Source: CAZZKJ01 sp964654695 (lineage in GTDB: Bacteria > Krumholzibacteriota > Krumholzibacteriia > WVZY01). Taken from it: a DNA stretch of 64,000 bases. How positions within the stretch are numbered: position 1 is the stretch's first letter; the number at the start of each line of letters is the position of its first letter. This document shows, in pieces, positions 1 through 9,554 of this stretch. Under the pieces are notes generated by a model. That model searched no databases. It was not told where the DNA came from and saw nothing but the letters and a program-made list of their open reading frames with translations. Where the stretch lies: positions 49,354-113,353 of the forward strand of contig CAZZKJ010000005.1 in assembly GCA_964654695.1 (NCBI GenBank), in the 5' to 3' direction. Both the position numbers and the translations under genes were made by a program.

Positions 1-1
1 C

Positions 2-1765
2 GTTGGATTCAAAAGCGAAGGCGCAATCTCGCTCAATGAGTTCCGAGACAGGGATGAAGTGACCGTAGGAGATGAAGTGGATGTCTTCCTGGAAAAACTG
101 GAAAATCAAGATGGCCTGGTCGTTTTATCGAAAGAGAAAGCTGATTTCTTCAGAGTCTGGGATGAAATCAAATCCGCTCACGACAGCGGGGAAATAATGG
201 AGGGCAAGGTTGCCCGCAGGATCAAAGGGGGTCTTGTAGCCAACTTAATAGGCGTTGAAGCGTTTTTGCCCGGCAGCCAGATAGCTCTTCGTCAGGTACC
301 AAACCTGGACGATCTAATTGGAGAGACCCTCAAGTTCAAAGTTATCAAGATTAACAGGCGAAGAAGGAATATCGTTGTTTCCAGAAGGGTAGTTCTCGAA
401 GAAGAAAGAGCCGAACAAAAGCGATCCCTTCTAACCGAACTCGAAGTCGGACAGGTACGCGAAGGTGTTGTTAAGAATATCACTGATTTCGGAGCTTTTG
501 TTGATCTTGGCGGAGTCGATGGACTTCTTCATTTGACCGATATGACTTGGGGAAGAATAAGCCATCCCTCGGAAGTCGTAGCGATCGGCAACAATTTAAA
601 AGTGAAGATCCTGGATTTCGATAAGGAAAGAGAAAAAATATCTCTTGGCTTAAAACAACTCACCCCCTATCCATGGGATGGAGTTAACGATAGATATCCA
701 GCCGATAGCAAGGTGCGTGGAAAAGTCGTCAGCATCACCGATTATGGTGCTTTTGTAGAACTCGAAAAAGGCGTTGAAGGATTAATCCATATATCGGAAA
801 TGTCATGGACGCGCCACGTCAAACATCCTTCCAAAGTTCTGGCCATCGGAGAAACCGTAGATGCCATGGTGCTCAAGGTCGATCAAGACAATCAAAAGAT
901 ATCTCTTGGATTGAAACAAATAGAGCCCGACCCGTGGTCCACTATTGAAGAGAAATATCCTGTTGGGACCCGGCTTGCCGGAAAAGTAAGAAATCTTACA
1001 AATTTCGGCGCTTTTGTTGAAATCGAAGACGGGATAGACGGCCTTCTTCATATTTCCGACATGTCGTGGGCCAAGCGCGTGCGACATCCAAGTGAAGTTG
1101 TCAAAAAAGGCGATAAAATAGATATCGTCGTGCTGGATATCAGCCAGGAAAAAAAGCGCATCAGCTTGGGCATGAAGCAGCTAACCGAAAATCCCTGGGA
1201 CAGGCTGGCGGACGAATATGCTGTTGATACGGTTACCGAGGGAAAAATTACCCGGGTTCTCGACCGCGGAGCCGTTGTCGAGCTTCGATCGGATGTCGAA
1301 GGTTTCGTTCCTATAGGACAAATGGGAAAGGAAGGCTTGAAGCATCCAGAGGAGTATTATTCCATAGACGATAATCTCCCTCTTAAAGTGATCAAGGTCG
1401 ATCCCAAGAATAAACGTATCGTTCTCAGCGTAAGCCTCTACTTGAAAACTCTCGATGAGGATTCGGCCAACGAATTCCATGAAAAATTCCCATATATTGA
1501 GAGAACCGTGCATGATGGTGCCGATGAGACGCCAACCGCAGATTCAGGCGAGGCAAAACCAGCGGGAGACAATTCCGAGGATGCTCCACTCGAGAATTCA
1601 GACATTGAAGACGCCGCACCGGTTGAGGATTCTCAGGAAAAGAACGACGGCGGTGAGATATCGCTTAAGGAGGTACCTAAAGAGGCTCCTCCCAAGGACG
1701 GGCAGGCTGATTCTGATGAGGATCAGGTTCCACCCCAGCCACCCGACACCAACGAAAACTCGTAG
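2..1765 (+). CDS. rpsA: 30S ribosomal protein S1, 5'-truncated by window edge
   Basis: S1 binds mRNA and helps it dock on the 30S subunit. The reading frame is already open at base 2; a GTG at 59 is only internal, because the residues before it (GFKSEGAISLNEF) are a typical end of S1 domain 1. Six S1 (OB-fold) repeats are visible: a partial first, then ones beginning near EGKVARRIKGG, VVKNITDFGAFVDL, VVSITDYGAFVEL, VRNLTNFGAFVEI and ITRVLDRGAVVEL. Six is the usual number for S1. After the last repeat comes a tail of about 90 residues rich in Asp, Glu and Pro, with no recognisable fold. An intrinsic terminator follows. Family assignment is certain; the role of the acidic tail is unknown. Confidence 0.97.
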   Translation, partial: VGFKSEGAISLNEFRDRDEVTVGDEVDVFLEKLENQDGLVVLSKEKADFFRVWDEIKSAHDSGEIMEGKVARRIKGGLVANLIGVEAFLPGSQIALRQVPNLDDLIGETLKFKVIKINRRRRNIVVSRRVVLEEERAEQKRSLLTELEVGQVREGVVKNITDFGAFVDLGGVDGLLHLTDMTWGRISHPSEVVAIGNNLKVKILDFDKEREKISLGLKQLTPYPWDGVNDRYPADSKVRGKVVSITDYGAFVELEKGVEGLIHISEMSWTRHVKHPSKVLAIGETVDAMVLKVDQDNQKISLGLKQIEPDPWSTIEEKYPVGTRLAGKVRNLTNFGAFVEIEDGIDGLLHISDMSWAKRVRHPSEVVKKGDKIDIVVLDISQEKKRISLGMKQLTENPWDRLADEYAVDTVTEGKITRVLDRGAVVELRSDVEGFVPIGQMGKEGLKHPEEYYSIDDNLPLKVIKVDPKNKRIVLSVSLYLKTLDEDSANEFHEKFPYIERTVHDGADETPTADSGEAKPAGDNSEDAPLENSDIEDAAPVEDSQEKNDGGEISLKEVPKEAPPKDGQADSDEDQVPPQPPDTNENS

Positions 1766-1802
1766 ACGGCGTCGAATTTCCGTACCGATTTTTCTGCATG
1801 GA

Positions 1803-1835
1803 AAGAGGAGCGATTAAAGCTCCTCTTCCTTTTTT
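1803..1835 (+). terminator. Intrinsic terminator after rpsA
   Basis: A perfect 9-bp stem (AAGAGGAGC / GCTCCTCTT) with a 7-base loop is followed by CC and six T residues. It lies 37 bases after the S1 stop codon and before the lapA ribosome site, so it should end rpsA transcription. Confidence 0.85.
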
Positions 1836-1912
1836 CCGGGATTTTGCAGCTTGACTGTATAAATGAAAAAGGCCATGATTTATAAAAATATTTTTCAAAG
1901 GAGGTTCCGCCC

Positions 1913-2248
1913 GTGTGGCTGATAAGGAGTATCATAATACTTATTGGCGTAATAGCATTTTTATGGGTAGGCATGAACAACGCCGATCAAAAAGTACATT
2001 TCAAGTTTTTTACGGAAAACTTCGAACAGCTGTCTCTTAATCTGCTTCTTTTGATTGTTTTTGCAGCTGGAATGATTTTTTCCTTTCTCATCTCTATCAT
2101 AAACGAATTTCAACTGAGAACGAACTTGAGCAAGCAAAGAAGAAAGTGTCAGAAGCTTTCAGAAGAAATTGCCGATCTGCGCAACCTACCTCTTGATGAT
2201 GGAGAAGAGGATGACCGGAACAACAAAATGAGTAACGTAGATTTTTGA
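1913..2248 (+). CDS. lapA: LapA-like (DUF1049) inner-membrane protein
   Basis: This small protein of 111 residues has two membrane segments (about residues 3-20 and 40-62), then a cytoplasmic coiled-coil-like charged tail (about 65-95) and an acidic end. That layout is the LapA/DUF1049 family. The GTG start is chosen because AAAGGAGG lies 7 bases upstream. In enterobacteria LapA works with LapB to tune LPS synthesis through FtsH control of LpxC. The next gene is lapB-like, 16 bases on, so the lapAB pair is kept here. Function is inferred from family and neighbour. Confidence 0.85.
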   Translation: MWLIRSIIILIGVIAFLWVGMNNADQKVHFKFFTENFEQLSLNLLLLIVFAAGMIFSFLISIINEFQLRTNLSKQRRKCQKLSEEIADLRNLPLDDGEEDDRNNKMSNVDF

Positions 2249-2264
2249 AGGGACTGAAGTTCAA

Positions 2265-3428
2265 ATGACCGACAATCATCTGCTGCTGCCGGTACTGGGG
2301 CTGTTGGGTTTGGCAGGTATCCTGATATTCAGCCTTATTATTCGAAGGCGGATGCGCCGTCCCTCCTCATCAAACCCATACATGGAAGCTTTAAAGCTGC
2401 TCACAGCAGGCGAAAAGGATGGAGCTTTTAAGCAGCTCGAAAAAGCCGTAAGGCAGGGAGGTGCCCCTCCGGATGCGTATCTTAGGTTGGGACGGCTGCT
2501 CCGGGAGAGGGGTTTCACCGGCAAAGCGCTGCAGATGCATAAGAGCCTGACCGTAAATACAGCTCTCTCGCAAAGGGAAAAAGCTGATCTGATCCTTGAT
2601 TTGGCCGAAGATTATGAGCGCATGGGCAAACCCGATAAGGCCATAAGGGTATTGGAATCCGCCTCAAACCTTGGAGATACGAAATCTACGGATATATTAT
2701 TTACTCTCGGCCGGCTGTATAATAAAGCGAATGAATCAGAGAAGGCCTATGAAGTTATGAAGGACCTGAAGAAAAAAGGAGTTTTGGATGACGGAAGGCT
2801 CGCGCTGTTTCTTACAACCCAAGCCGAAAGATATATACAGGAAGGCAATGCAAAAGAAGCCTCAAAACTGCTTGGCCGGGCTTTAAAACACGACGACGGC
2901 TGCACCGCCGCTCTGGTCTATTCCGGTGATTTGGAATTTGCCTCAGGGAACATAGACAATGCGATGCAAAAGTGGAAAAAAGCAGCTCTTACTGCTAAAG
3001 ATGCCGCATTATACGCTCTCGATAAGCTGGAGCGCACTCTTTTTGAAAGGGGGAAATTCAGCGATATTGAACGAATATATCGGGAAATTATCGATAAACG
3101 CGCCGATGATGAAAATGCCACGCTGTCTTTGGCCCGTTTTTACGTAAAGCAGGGTAAGCACGATGAAGCCTTGGAGCTTTTAAAGGAATATTCGACTTGG
3201 CATCCAAAATCCATTAAATCTCTTCTCCTGCTCTTTTCAATTCTTGCAAAAAAAGCAGACGTGGATGCGATCGAGCGCTTGGTAAAAGACTCTCTTTCGC
3301 GTTTCTCGACTGAGCATACATATAAATGCACGATCTGCGGTTTTCATTCAGATACAATTAGGCAGCATTGCCCTATTTGCAATTCGTTCTATACTTTTTC
3401 CTCATCCCATGACAGCGAAGCTCTGTAA
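2265..3428 (+). CDS. lapB: LapB/YciM-like TPR protein with rubredoxin-type metal site
   Basis: At 387 residues this matches the usual LapB length of about 390. An N-terminal membrane helix (about residues 6-26) anchors a long series of TPR helices. The C-terminus carries two CxxC knuckles (YKCTICGF and HCPICNSF), the rubredoxin-like metal site typical of LapB. In E. coli LapB acts as an adaptor that sends LpxC to FtsH and so limits LPS synthesis. The coding end overlaps the next gene by 20 bases, which suggests translational coupling. Confidence 0.9.
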   Translation: MTDNHLLLPVLGLLGLAGILIFSLIIRRRMRRPSSSNPYMEALKLLTAGEKDGAFKQLEKAVRQGGAPPDAYLRLGRLLRERGFTGKALQMHKSLTVNTALSQREKADLILDLAEDYERMGKPDKAIRVLESASNLGDTKSTDILFTLGRLYNKANESEKAYEVMKDLKKKGVLDDGRLALFLTTQAERYIQEGNAKEASKLLGRALKHDDGCTAALVYSGDLEFASGNIDNAMQKWKKAALTAKDAALYALDKLERTLFERGKFSDIERIYREIIDKRADDENATLSLARFYVKQGKHDEALELLKEYSTWHPKSIKSLLLLFSILAKKADVDAIERLVKDSLSRFSTEHTYKCTICGFHSDTIRQHCPICNSFYTFSSSHDSEAL

Positions 3429-4416
3429 TACTGCATTAACCTTATTTATTATTCTTGCTCTTTCAAGCAGCGCCCTTGCTTCATCTTTGAAAGATGCAAG
3501 GGAATTCATTTCAAACCTTCAGTTCGATCGGGCAAAAGAAACTCTAATCGATATAGCGGTAAACTCAAAAGGGGAGGAGAAACAAAGAGCCCTGCTGCTT
3601 CTCGCTTCTCTCAAGCGTTCTTCAGATGAAGCTGAAATCTTGTACAAGGAAATCCTCGATATAGATCAATCAAGCGCAGCAGCAGGCAGCGCCCTGCTTG
3701 AAATAGCGAAAATACGCTTTGCAAGTGGAAAATATAACGAAGCTCTGGATATCCTTCGCAATAATCCGCAGTCGGCAAGCTCCCGTGAATACTTGTACTT
3801 TGAGGGCCTTGCGGCTTTGATGTCCAGGGATTTCAGCACTGCTAAAAATACTTTATTATCTATAAGAAAGGGGAAATATGCTCCGTGGGCTAATCTTGCC
3901 CTCGCAGAAATCGCCGTAGAGGAAAATAACAAGGAGGAGGCATGCGGACGTTATCAGGCTCTTGCCAACGCCATGATTAATCCTGTTGCGATGTACAAGT
4001 TCGGCGAGTGTCTCGAGGGTCGGGGCAATATAGACCGGGCGGAAAAACAGTTCAATGAAATCATTCGCAATTTCGAATCAACTCCTGAAGCCGTTCTTGC
4101 GTCGGAAAAGCTGAAAGCTCTTTCAAAACGCAATCTCGTTTTAAATGACATCTCCCACTATAAAGGCACGGATCGACTGCCTTCGGGTTTTACAATCCAA
4201 TTCGGTTCTTTCCGCGACAGGAGGAACGCCATCAAGCTTGCAGAAGAACTGAAACAAAAACTTCCCGGCGTTAGAATTGATACGGACCTCGTTAACTACC
4301 GCGAGCTTCACCGCGTTCGCTACGGTTATTTCGAATCGCGCAGCGACGCTGCTGCGGAAACAGATAAAATCAAGAATAGACTGCATTTAGAACCTACGAT
4401 CATGAAGATGCCCTAG
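3409..4416 (+). CDS. Exported TPR-repeat protein with C-terminal SPOR domain
   Basis: The protein has 335 residues. The N-terminus is a signal peptide (hydrophobic core about residues 8-22, ending ALAS). TPR-like helix pairs fill about 30-245. The last 75 residues form a SPOR domain, beginning near FTIQFGSFRDRRNA and ending with a second strand (RVRYGYFESRSDA). SPOR domains bind denuded glycan strands of peptidoglycan, so the protein is probably periplasmic and may act at septal or remodelled wall. It overlaps lapB by 20 bases and ends 2 bases before mutS, so it is cotranscribed with both. No specific family name is justified. Confidence 0.8.
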   Translation: MTAKLCNTALTLFIILALSSSALASSLKDAREFISNLQFDRAKETLIDIAVNSKGEEKQRALLLLASLKRSSDEAEILYKEILDIDQSSAAAGSALLEIAKIRFASGKYNEALDILRNNPQSASSREYLYFEGLAALMSRDFSTAKNTLLSIRKGKYAPWANLALAEIAVEENNKEEACGRYQALANAMINPVAMYKFGECLEGRGNIDRAEKQFNEIIRNFESTPEAVLASEKLKALSKRNLVLNDISHYKGTDRLPSGFTIQFGSFRDRRNAIKLAEELKQKLPGVRIDTDLVNYRELHRVRYGYFESRSDAAAETDKIKNRLHLEPTIMKMP

Positions 4417-4418
4417 AA

Positions 4419-7043
4419 ATGAACCGCAACATCACGCCTTTAATGGCTCAGTACAAAGAAATTAAGAATAGCTACTCCGATTGCGTGCTGCTTTTCAGGG
4501 TTGGCGATTTCTATGAGACATTTTATGAAGACGCAGTTGAGGTATCGGAAATACTAAACATCGCCCTGACTACTCGTGATAAGAAGAAAGACAACCCGGT
4601 GCCGCTTGCCGGCGTTCCCTTTCATGCCGCTGAGAATTACATAAGCCGGCTTTTATCCGCAGGCAAGAAAGTAGCCGTGTGCGAACAAGTGGAAGATCCC
4701 TCCTTATCCAAGGGCCTTGTAAAAAGAGAAGTAGTGGAAGTCATTACTCCGGGAACCGCAATGAATCCGCAGTTATTGAGCGACAGCGAAAATAATTATT
4801 GCCTGGCGGTGTGCGTTAAAGATGATTTTGCAGCCGCATCTTTAATAGATGTGAGCACAGGAGATTTTCACTGCGGTTCGGGTCCGGTTAAAAACCTTCA
4901 TTATCTGCTGCAGGGCATTAAGGTAACGGAAGTGATATGCAATGATTTCAAGGAAGTGCTGAACCCGCTGTTCGATGCGTTGGGAAGCCCATTCCAAAAC
5001 AGCGACAAAGGCGCATATTTCACATCGGAGATCGCCCTTGAAGCGCTTCGAAAGCAGTTTCAGGGGACGGACTGCGAATACATTTCGGAATTGGATGAGA
5101 TTGAAGGCCTGGCCGCAGGCGCGCTTCTCCATCATTGCCGAAGCATGAAAGGGGACGATTTGCCGCAGGTGGTCGAAATCAAAAGATTCGAGCCCGCAGC
5201 CCGCATGGCCCTTGATGAAGAGACAATAGCCAATCTTGAACTCTTCAAGCCTCTTAGAGGCAATTCCACCGATGCCACGCTTATTAAAATCATAGACCAC
5301 ACCAAGACGCCTATGGGAGCCAGGAAACTCCGGGCATGGCTGCAGCGTCCACTGGCTGATAAGAAGAAGATAGAGGCCCGTCTGGAAGCCGTGTCTGAAC
5401 TGCATGAGAACCCCTTGGTCTTGGAAGCTCTCAGTTTGAGTTTAAAAAGAATCTCGGATGTGGAGCGTTTGGCATCCAGGATAGCCGCTAAAAAGGCCGT
5501 CCCGCGGGAACTCATTGCACTCAAAGAGTCCATCGAGAGAATTCCTTTGGTAAAACGCGCACTTGATGGGCGCAAAGCCCCCCTGCTAATTGAGCAGGCC
5601 GGTATGGTATCCGCCCACGAGACCCTTGCCGAGATTATCGACAAGGCGATTGTTCTCGATCCACCCGGACATTTGCGCAACGGCGGAGTGATAAAAAAAG
5701 GATTCGCAGACTCTCTCGATGACCTGATAGACAAGAGCGAGGGCGCCAAGAAATGGATAGCCGGTCTGCAAGCACGCGAACGAGGTCGAACCGGAATTTC
5801 CGGACTCAGGGTGGGGTACAACCGGGTATTTGGATATTATATTGAAGTCTCCAAACTGAATTCGGCATCAGTTCCTGACGATTACATAGCAAAGCAAACA
5901 CTCGTCGGCTCACAGCGCTATTATACCCAGGAGCTTAAAGACCGTGAGCAGTTGATTCTTGAAATTGAAGAAAGAAGAATTGAATGTGAGCAGGAGGTTT
6001 TTAACCGCTTGTGCGCTGAAATAGCATCGAACCTGCCTGTTCTACAACGCACCTGCGGCGCTTTGGCGGTTATCGATTCGATTCAGTCATTGACTGCGGC
6101 GGCAATAAAATTCGGGTATGAAAGGCCAATTATAGATGATTCCAGAATCCTTGAAATCGTCTCCGGCCGCCATCCGGTTCTCGAACAAAACGTAAAAACT
6201 GCGTTTGTTCCCAACGATCTGTACTTGAATCCCGAAACCAGGCAGTTTGCGCTTTTGACAGGACCCAATATGTCAGGGAAAAGCACCTTTCTGCGTCAGT
6301 CGGCTTTGATAACCATAATGGCTCATATGGGATCATTCGTTCCTGCCGACAGAGCGACAATCGGTATAGTTGACAAGATCTTTACGCGTGTAGGCGCCAG
6401 CGACCGTCTCAGCAAAGGGCAGTCTACCTTTCTTGTAGAAATGGATGAAACCGCCCATATACTCGATAATATGACCGACAGTAGCCTGCTGCTCCTGGAT
6501 GAAATTGGCAGGGGTACGAGCACTTTTGATGGTTTGAGCATAGCTTGGGCGGTAACCGAATATGTACTTCAGGGTATAAAAGCTCTGCCGAAAACACTTT
6601 TTGCAACACATTTTCATGAGTTGACCCAACTTAAAAACTCTTATCCAAAACTGGTCAATCTAAAAATTACTATCAGGGAATGGGAGAACGGCATAATCTT
6701 TTTGCGAAAGATACTTCCAGGGACCAGCGAACGGAGTTTCGGTATACACGCCGCGCGCGTAGCCGGGCTGCCGGAAATTATCCTGGAGCGGGCGCAGGAA
6801 ATCCTGGATTCATTGGAAACCCGAAGAGATCTGCTCTCCGATTCGGTCAGCATCATCAATAAGAATATGGGTCAATATAAATTATTTGGCAATTCCATTA
6901 TAAATGAAGTAGATAGCGATCATTCATCAAGTAATACTTTACAGGCACTCAAAGAATATCTCGACCAATTTGATATTAACGACATTACTCCTCTGCATGC
7001 CCTGCAGATTCTCAAGACTTTAAAGGACATGCTGCCCCGTTAG
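4419..7043 (+). CDS. mutS: DNA mismatch repair protein MutS
   Basis: MutS recognises mismatches and small loops and recruits MutL. The N-terminal mismatch-recognition domain has the expected GDFYE motif (Phe wedge and Glu) near residue 29. The C-terminal ABC-type ATPase has the Walker A motif GPNMSGKST at 615-623, Walker B LLLLDEIGRGTSTFDG and the ATFHE-type histidine motif ATHFHEL. Length (874) is normal for MutS1. Its start is 2 bases after the SPOR-protein stop. mutL lies two genes downstream with one gene between, so the pair is loosely clustered. Confidence 0.97.
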   Translation: MNRNITPLMAQYKEIKNSYSDCVLLFRVGDFYETFYEDAVEVSEILNIALTTRDKKKDNPVPLAGVPFHAAENYISRLLSAGKKVAVCEQVEDPSLSKGLVKREVVEVITPGTAMNPQLLSDSENNYCLAVCVKDDFAAASLIDVSTGDFHCGSGPVKNLHYLLQGIKVTEVICNDFKEVLNPLFDALGSPFQNSDKGAYFTSEIALEALRKQFQGTDCEYISELDEIEGLAAGALLHHCRSMKGDDLPQVVEIKRFEPAARMALDEETIANLELFKPLRGNSTDATLIKIIDHTKTPMGARKLRAWLQRPLADKKKIEARLEAVSELHENPLVLEALSLSLKRISDVERLASRIAAKKAVPRELIALKESIERIPLVKRALDGRKAPLLIEQAGMVSAHETLAEIIDKAIVLDPPGHLRNGGVIKKGFADSLDDLIDKSEGAKKWIAGLQARERGRTGISGLRVGYNRVFGYYIEVSKLNSASVPDDYIAKQTLVGSQRYYTQELKDREQLILEIEERRIECEQEVFNRLCAEIASNLPVLQRTCGALAVIDSIQSLTAAAIKFGYERPIIDDSRILEIVSGRHPVLEQNVKTAFVPNDLYLNPETRQFALLTGPNMSGKSTFLRQSALITIMAHMGSFVPADRATIGIVDKIFTRVGASDRLSKGQSTFLVEMDETAHILDNMTDSSLLLLDEIGRGTSTFDGLSIAWAVTEYVLQGIKALPKTLFATHFHELTQLKNSYPKLVNLKITIREWENGIIFLRKILPGTSERSFGIHAARVAGLPEIILERAQEILDSLETRRDLLSDSVSIINKNMGQYKLFGNSIINEVDSDHSSSNTLQALKEYLDQFDINDITPLHALQILKTLKDMLPR

Positions 7044-7144
7044 CCCCGTCAAATTCGCCCGTTTTCCCCTGCTGGTCCATAATTTGCTAAAATATGAATG
7101 GGGATTATGCCTATTTATGTCCTGACGGAGCGAGAGTGTTATAA

Positions 7145-9442
7145 ATGGCTAAAAATTCAGGCGTTACATGTGCTATCCTCGGTGGCCGTGAAAAGGATCT
7201 GCAGATTCTGAGTGAGTTGCAGCGCCGGGATAATGTGCGCATTTCATTCATCTATGAAAGCATACCGAATGCTATAGGTCTTGAAATCGCGGAGATTCTT
7301 GGAATAACGCGTTTTAGCAGTCCTCCGCAAGCATTTCCCGAAGATTTGGATTTCATCATCGTATCCGAACCAAGGGAGCGTTTTAATGACATCCTCAAGC
7401 TGTTGAGCAAATCACCAGCTAAAATAATATCCTCTCAAGAAGCTTTGAACTCGATTTGCCGGGATGAGCCGCGCGAATCTGTCGAAACCGAAGCAGCCCA
7501 CGGAGATATCTATGCCATCGAGGACGCCCTGGGCGCTCTCGAAAAGATCTTCAATAAGAAAGAACTCCTCAAATTTCTTCTCGACATTGCGGTGCGCGCG
7601 GCAAAGGCATCCACCGGATCGATCATGCTTTATTCTCCGGACACATGCGATCTTTATATCGGTTATGCTATAGGCTTGAGTGAGAAGGTAATAAAGAAAA
7701 CGCGGCAAAAACTCGGCGAAGGCATCGCGGGCTCTGTCGCCAGGCAAAAGAGGGCTAAATTAATTACACTTGCACCGGATGATGTCCTCTATGAGGGCGA
7801 TCGCGAAAGAGTTGATATCGGCACCTCGATTTCCGTTCCTCTCTTATGGGAAACGCGGCTTTTGGGCGTTTTAAATGTTTCTACGGCCCGAAGCGAGCGC
7901 GAACTCGATAAAAGCGATTTCGAGAATCTCAAGCGGATCTCGAGGCGCATTTCTAGAGTCCTTTTCGAGTCTTTAAAAGTCCAGGAAACTCGAATAAACA
8001 CCCACGCGCGAAACCTTGGAAATACCGTTGGAAAATTATTGGAAAAGACCGCTTCTTTCGAAGAAAAATTTTCCCTGCTTGCCGATTATTTGGGGGAAAT
8101 ACTGGGAATGAAGACGGTGGAGATATATCTCAATACTCATGAGGGAGATTGGTTTCTCCTGGGAGGCTCCAACAGCCGGCAGCCTCAAGGGTATGAAAAA
8201 GTACACAGCAGGAACGGTCTTCTATCAAAATGTTTCCTGGACCAGAGGCCGATCATTCTAACCGAAAAAACGGATAATGCTGATATCTCGAACGAGATAT
8301 CGTCATTGATATACCATCCTTTAACCATCACGCAGCCCATTGGCGTCCTGATAGCCGAATTTGACGAAAATTATAAGCAGCAGGAATTTCTCATGGTAAA
8401 AGATTCCGTATGTATCGAATTAGCGAGTTTTATATCATCAGAAGTAAGAGCCCGAAAGATGAAAAGAGAACTCGAGACAATGAGCATGGTTTCCGATTCA
8501 GTTCCGTCGCTTTTAACATGTAGAACTTCTGAAGAACTCGCCGAATGCCTGGCAAAGATTCTTGCGGACACGCTTGAATGCCTCCGCGTATCGGTTAAGC
8601 TCGGACGATCTTCCGACACGAGCGAATCTGTCACGAGTATCTTTGAAAAAGAAGACGTGCCTGGCATTGATTGGCAAATCGAAGACGAAAAGATATTCTC
8701 AAAACTTGCTTCTCAAAAAGAGGCTTTTTCCAAAGCAGTCCTTGCATTTGATATTAAGATTCACCAGCGGCGGGAACCGTTTTCATCGCTGTTGGGCGTT
8801 CCCATAATGAGAAACAATGAACTTTTCGGAGGGATTATCGCATATGATAAACGTCCTTCGGACCCCATGCAAGAAGGAGTGTTTTCGGATTTCGACCGGA
8901 CAACAATAAACCATGTTCTGTCGCTTGCAGTGCCGGTTCTTGAGGCCGTTAGAAGCGAAGAACCTCTTCAGCTCGAAAAAGCGGAGTCTTCTTATGAAAC
9001 CGTTCTCGAAGATAACATGTCGCGCGCCATTCGGGTATGCCAACGGGAAATCCAAAGATCAGACAGGTACCATCATTCATTCTCCGTACTTATGTTCAAA
9101 GTCCCTTCAATTTCGGAAATGTTCGGCGATGATTATTCACATGCCCTTGAATTGATCGAAGAGATGACCAGAGGGATTCGCACACGGACCAGAAAAACAG
9201 ATTATCTCTCATGGATTGCCAAGGACAGATTCGTGCTGATATCTCTTGAGGGAACAAAAAGGATCAGATTTCTCATATCCCGCATCAAAGTCTACCTGGA
9301 GAAAGATCTGAGCTCGGCCGGCCTGGATGAGGTCAAAGGTTCAGCTCTATCCATTGGATTGGCATCATATCCCGGAAAATCGCGAAGCGCGAAAGAGCTT
9401 TTCGTCGAAGCCGAAACCGCTTTCGATCCTGACTATGAATGA
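7145..9442 (+). CDS. Multi-GAF protein with degenerate GGDEF domain
   Basis: This 765-residue protein has no signal peptide or clear membrane segment. Residues about 1-115 form an alternating beta/alpha region that looks Rossmann- or receiver-like (starts CAILGGREKD). A good GAF domain follows (about 135-265, ending SVPLLWETRLLGVLNVST). Two further GAF-like regions cover about 290-420 and 440-600. The last 125 residues look like a GGDEF fold, but the signature loop reads WIAKDRF instead of GGDEF, so cyclase activity is unlikely. It could be a sensory scaffold or c-di-GMP/GTP-binding effector. It stands between mutS and mutL with its own ATG (start 7145). Confidence 0.7.
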   Translation: MAKNSGVTCAILGGREKDLQILSELQRRDNVRISFIYESIPNAIGLEIAEILGITRFSSPPQAFPEDLDFIIVSEPRERFNDILKLLSKSPAKIISSQEALNSICRDEPRESVETEAAHGDIYAIEDALGALEKIFNKKELLKFLLDIAVRAAKASTGSIMLYSPDTCDLYIGYAIGLSEKVIKKTRQKLGEGIAGSVARQKRAKLITLAPDDVLYEGDRERVDIGTSISVPLLWETRLLGVLNVSTARSERELDKSDFENLKRISRRISRVLFESLKVQETRINTHARNLGNTVGKLLEKTASFEEKFSLLADYLGEILGMKTVEIYLNTHEGDWFLLGGSNSRQPQGYEKVHSRNGLLSKCFLDQRPIILTEKTDNADISNEISSLIYHPLTITQPIGVLIAEFDENYKQQEFLMVKDSVCIELASFISSEVRARKMKRELETMSMVSDSVPSLLTCRTSEELAECLAKILADTLECLRVSVKLGRSSDTSESVTSIFEKEDVPGIDWQIEDEKIFSKLASQKEAFSKAVLAFDIKIHQRREPFSSLLGVPIMRNNELFGGIIAYDKRPSDPMQEGVFSDFDRTTINHVLSLAVPVLEAVRSEEPLQLEKAESSYETVLEDNMSRAIRVCQREIQRSDRYHHSFSVLMFKVPSISEMFGDDYSHALELIEEMTRGIRTRTRKTDYLSWIAKDRFVLISLEGTKRIRFLISRIKVYLEKDLSSAGLDEVKGSALSIGLASYPGKSRSAKELFVEAETAFDPDYE

Positions 9443-9493
9443 TAGTTTTCAACAGAAAAATTCCTCGTATTTGTCATTTCAACCCCCGCCTCG

Positions 9494-9522
9494 TTGCCAA
9501 ATAAACATCTTCATGATATTGT
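9494..9522 (+). promoter_or_regulatory. Candidate sigma70-type promoter for mutL
   Basis: TTGCCA and TATTGT are separated by 17 bases, 33 bases before the mutL ATG, which has GGGGG as a close ribosome site. Both boxes are near consensus. There is no experimental support and AT-rich DNA can imitate this. Confidence 0.4.
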
Positions 9523-9554
9523 ACATTTAAGTAAACCAATTCATCGGGGGTAAA

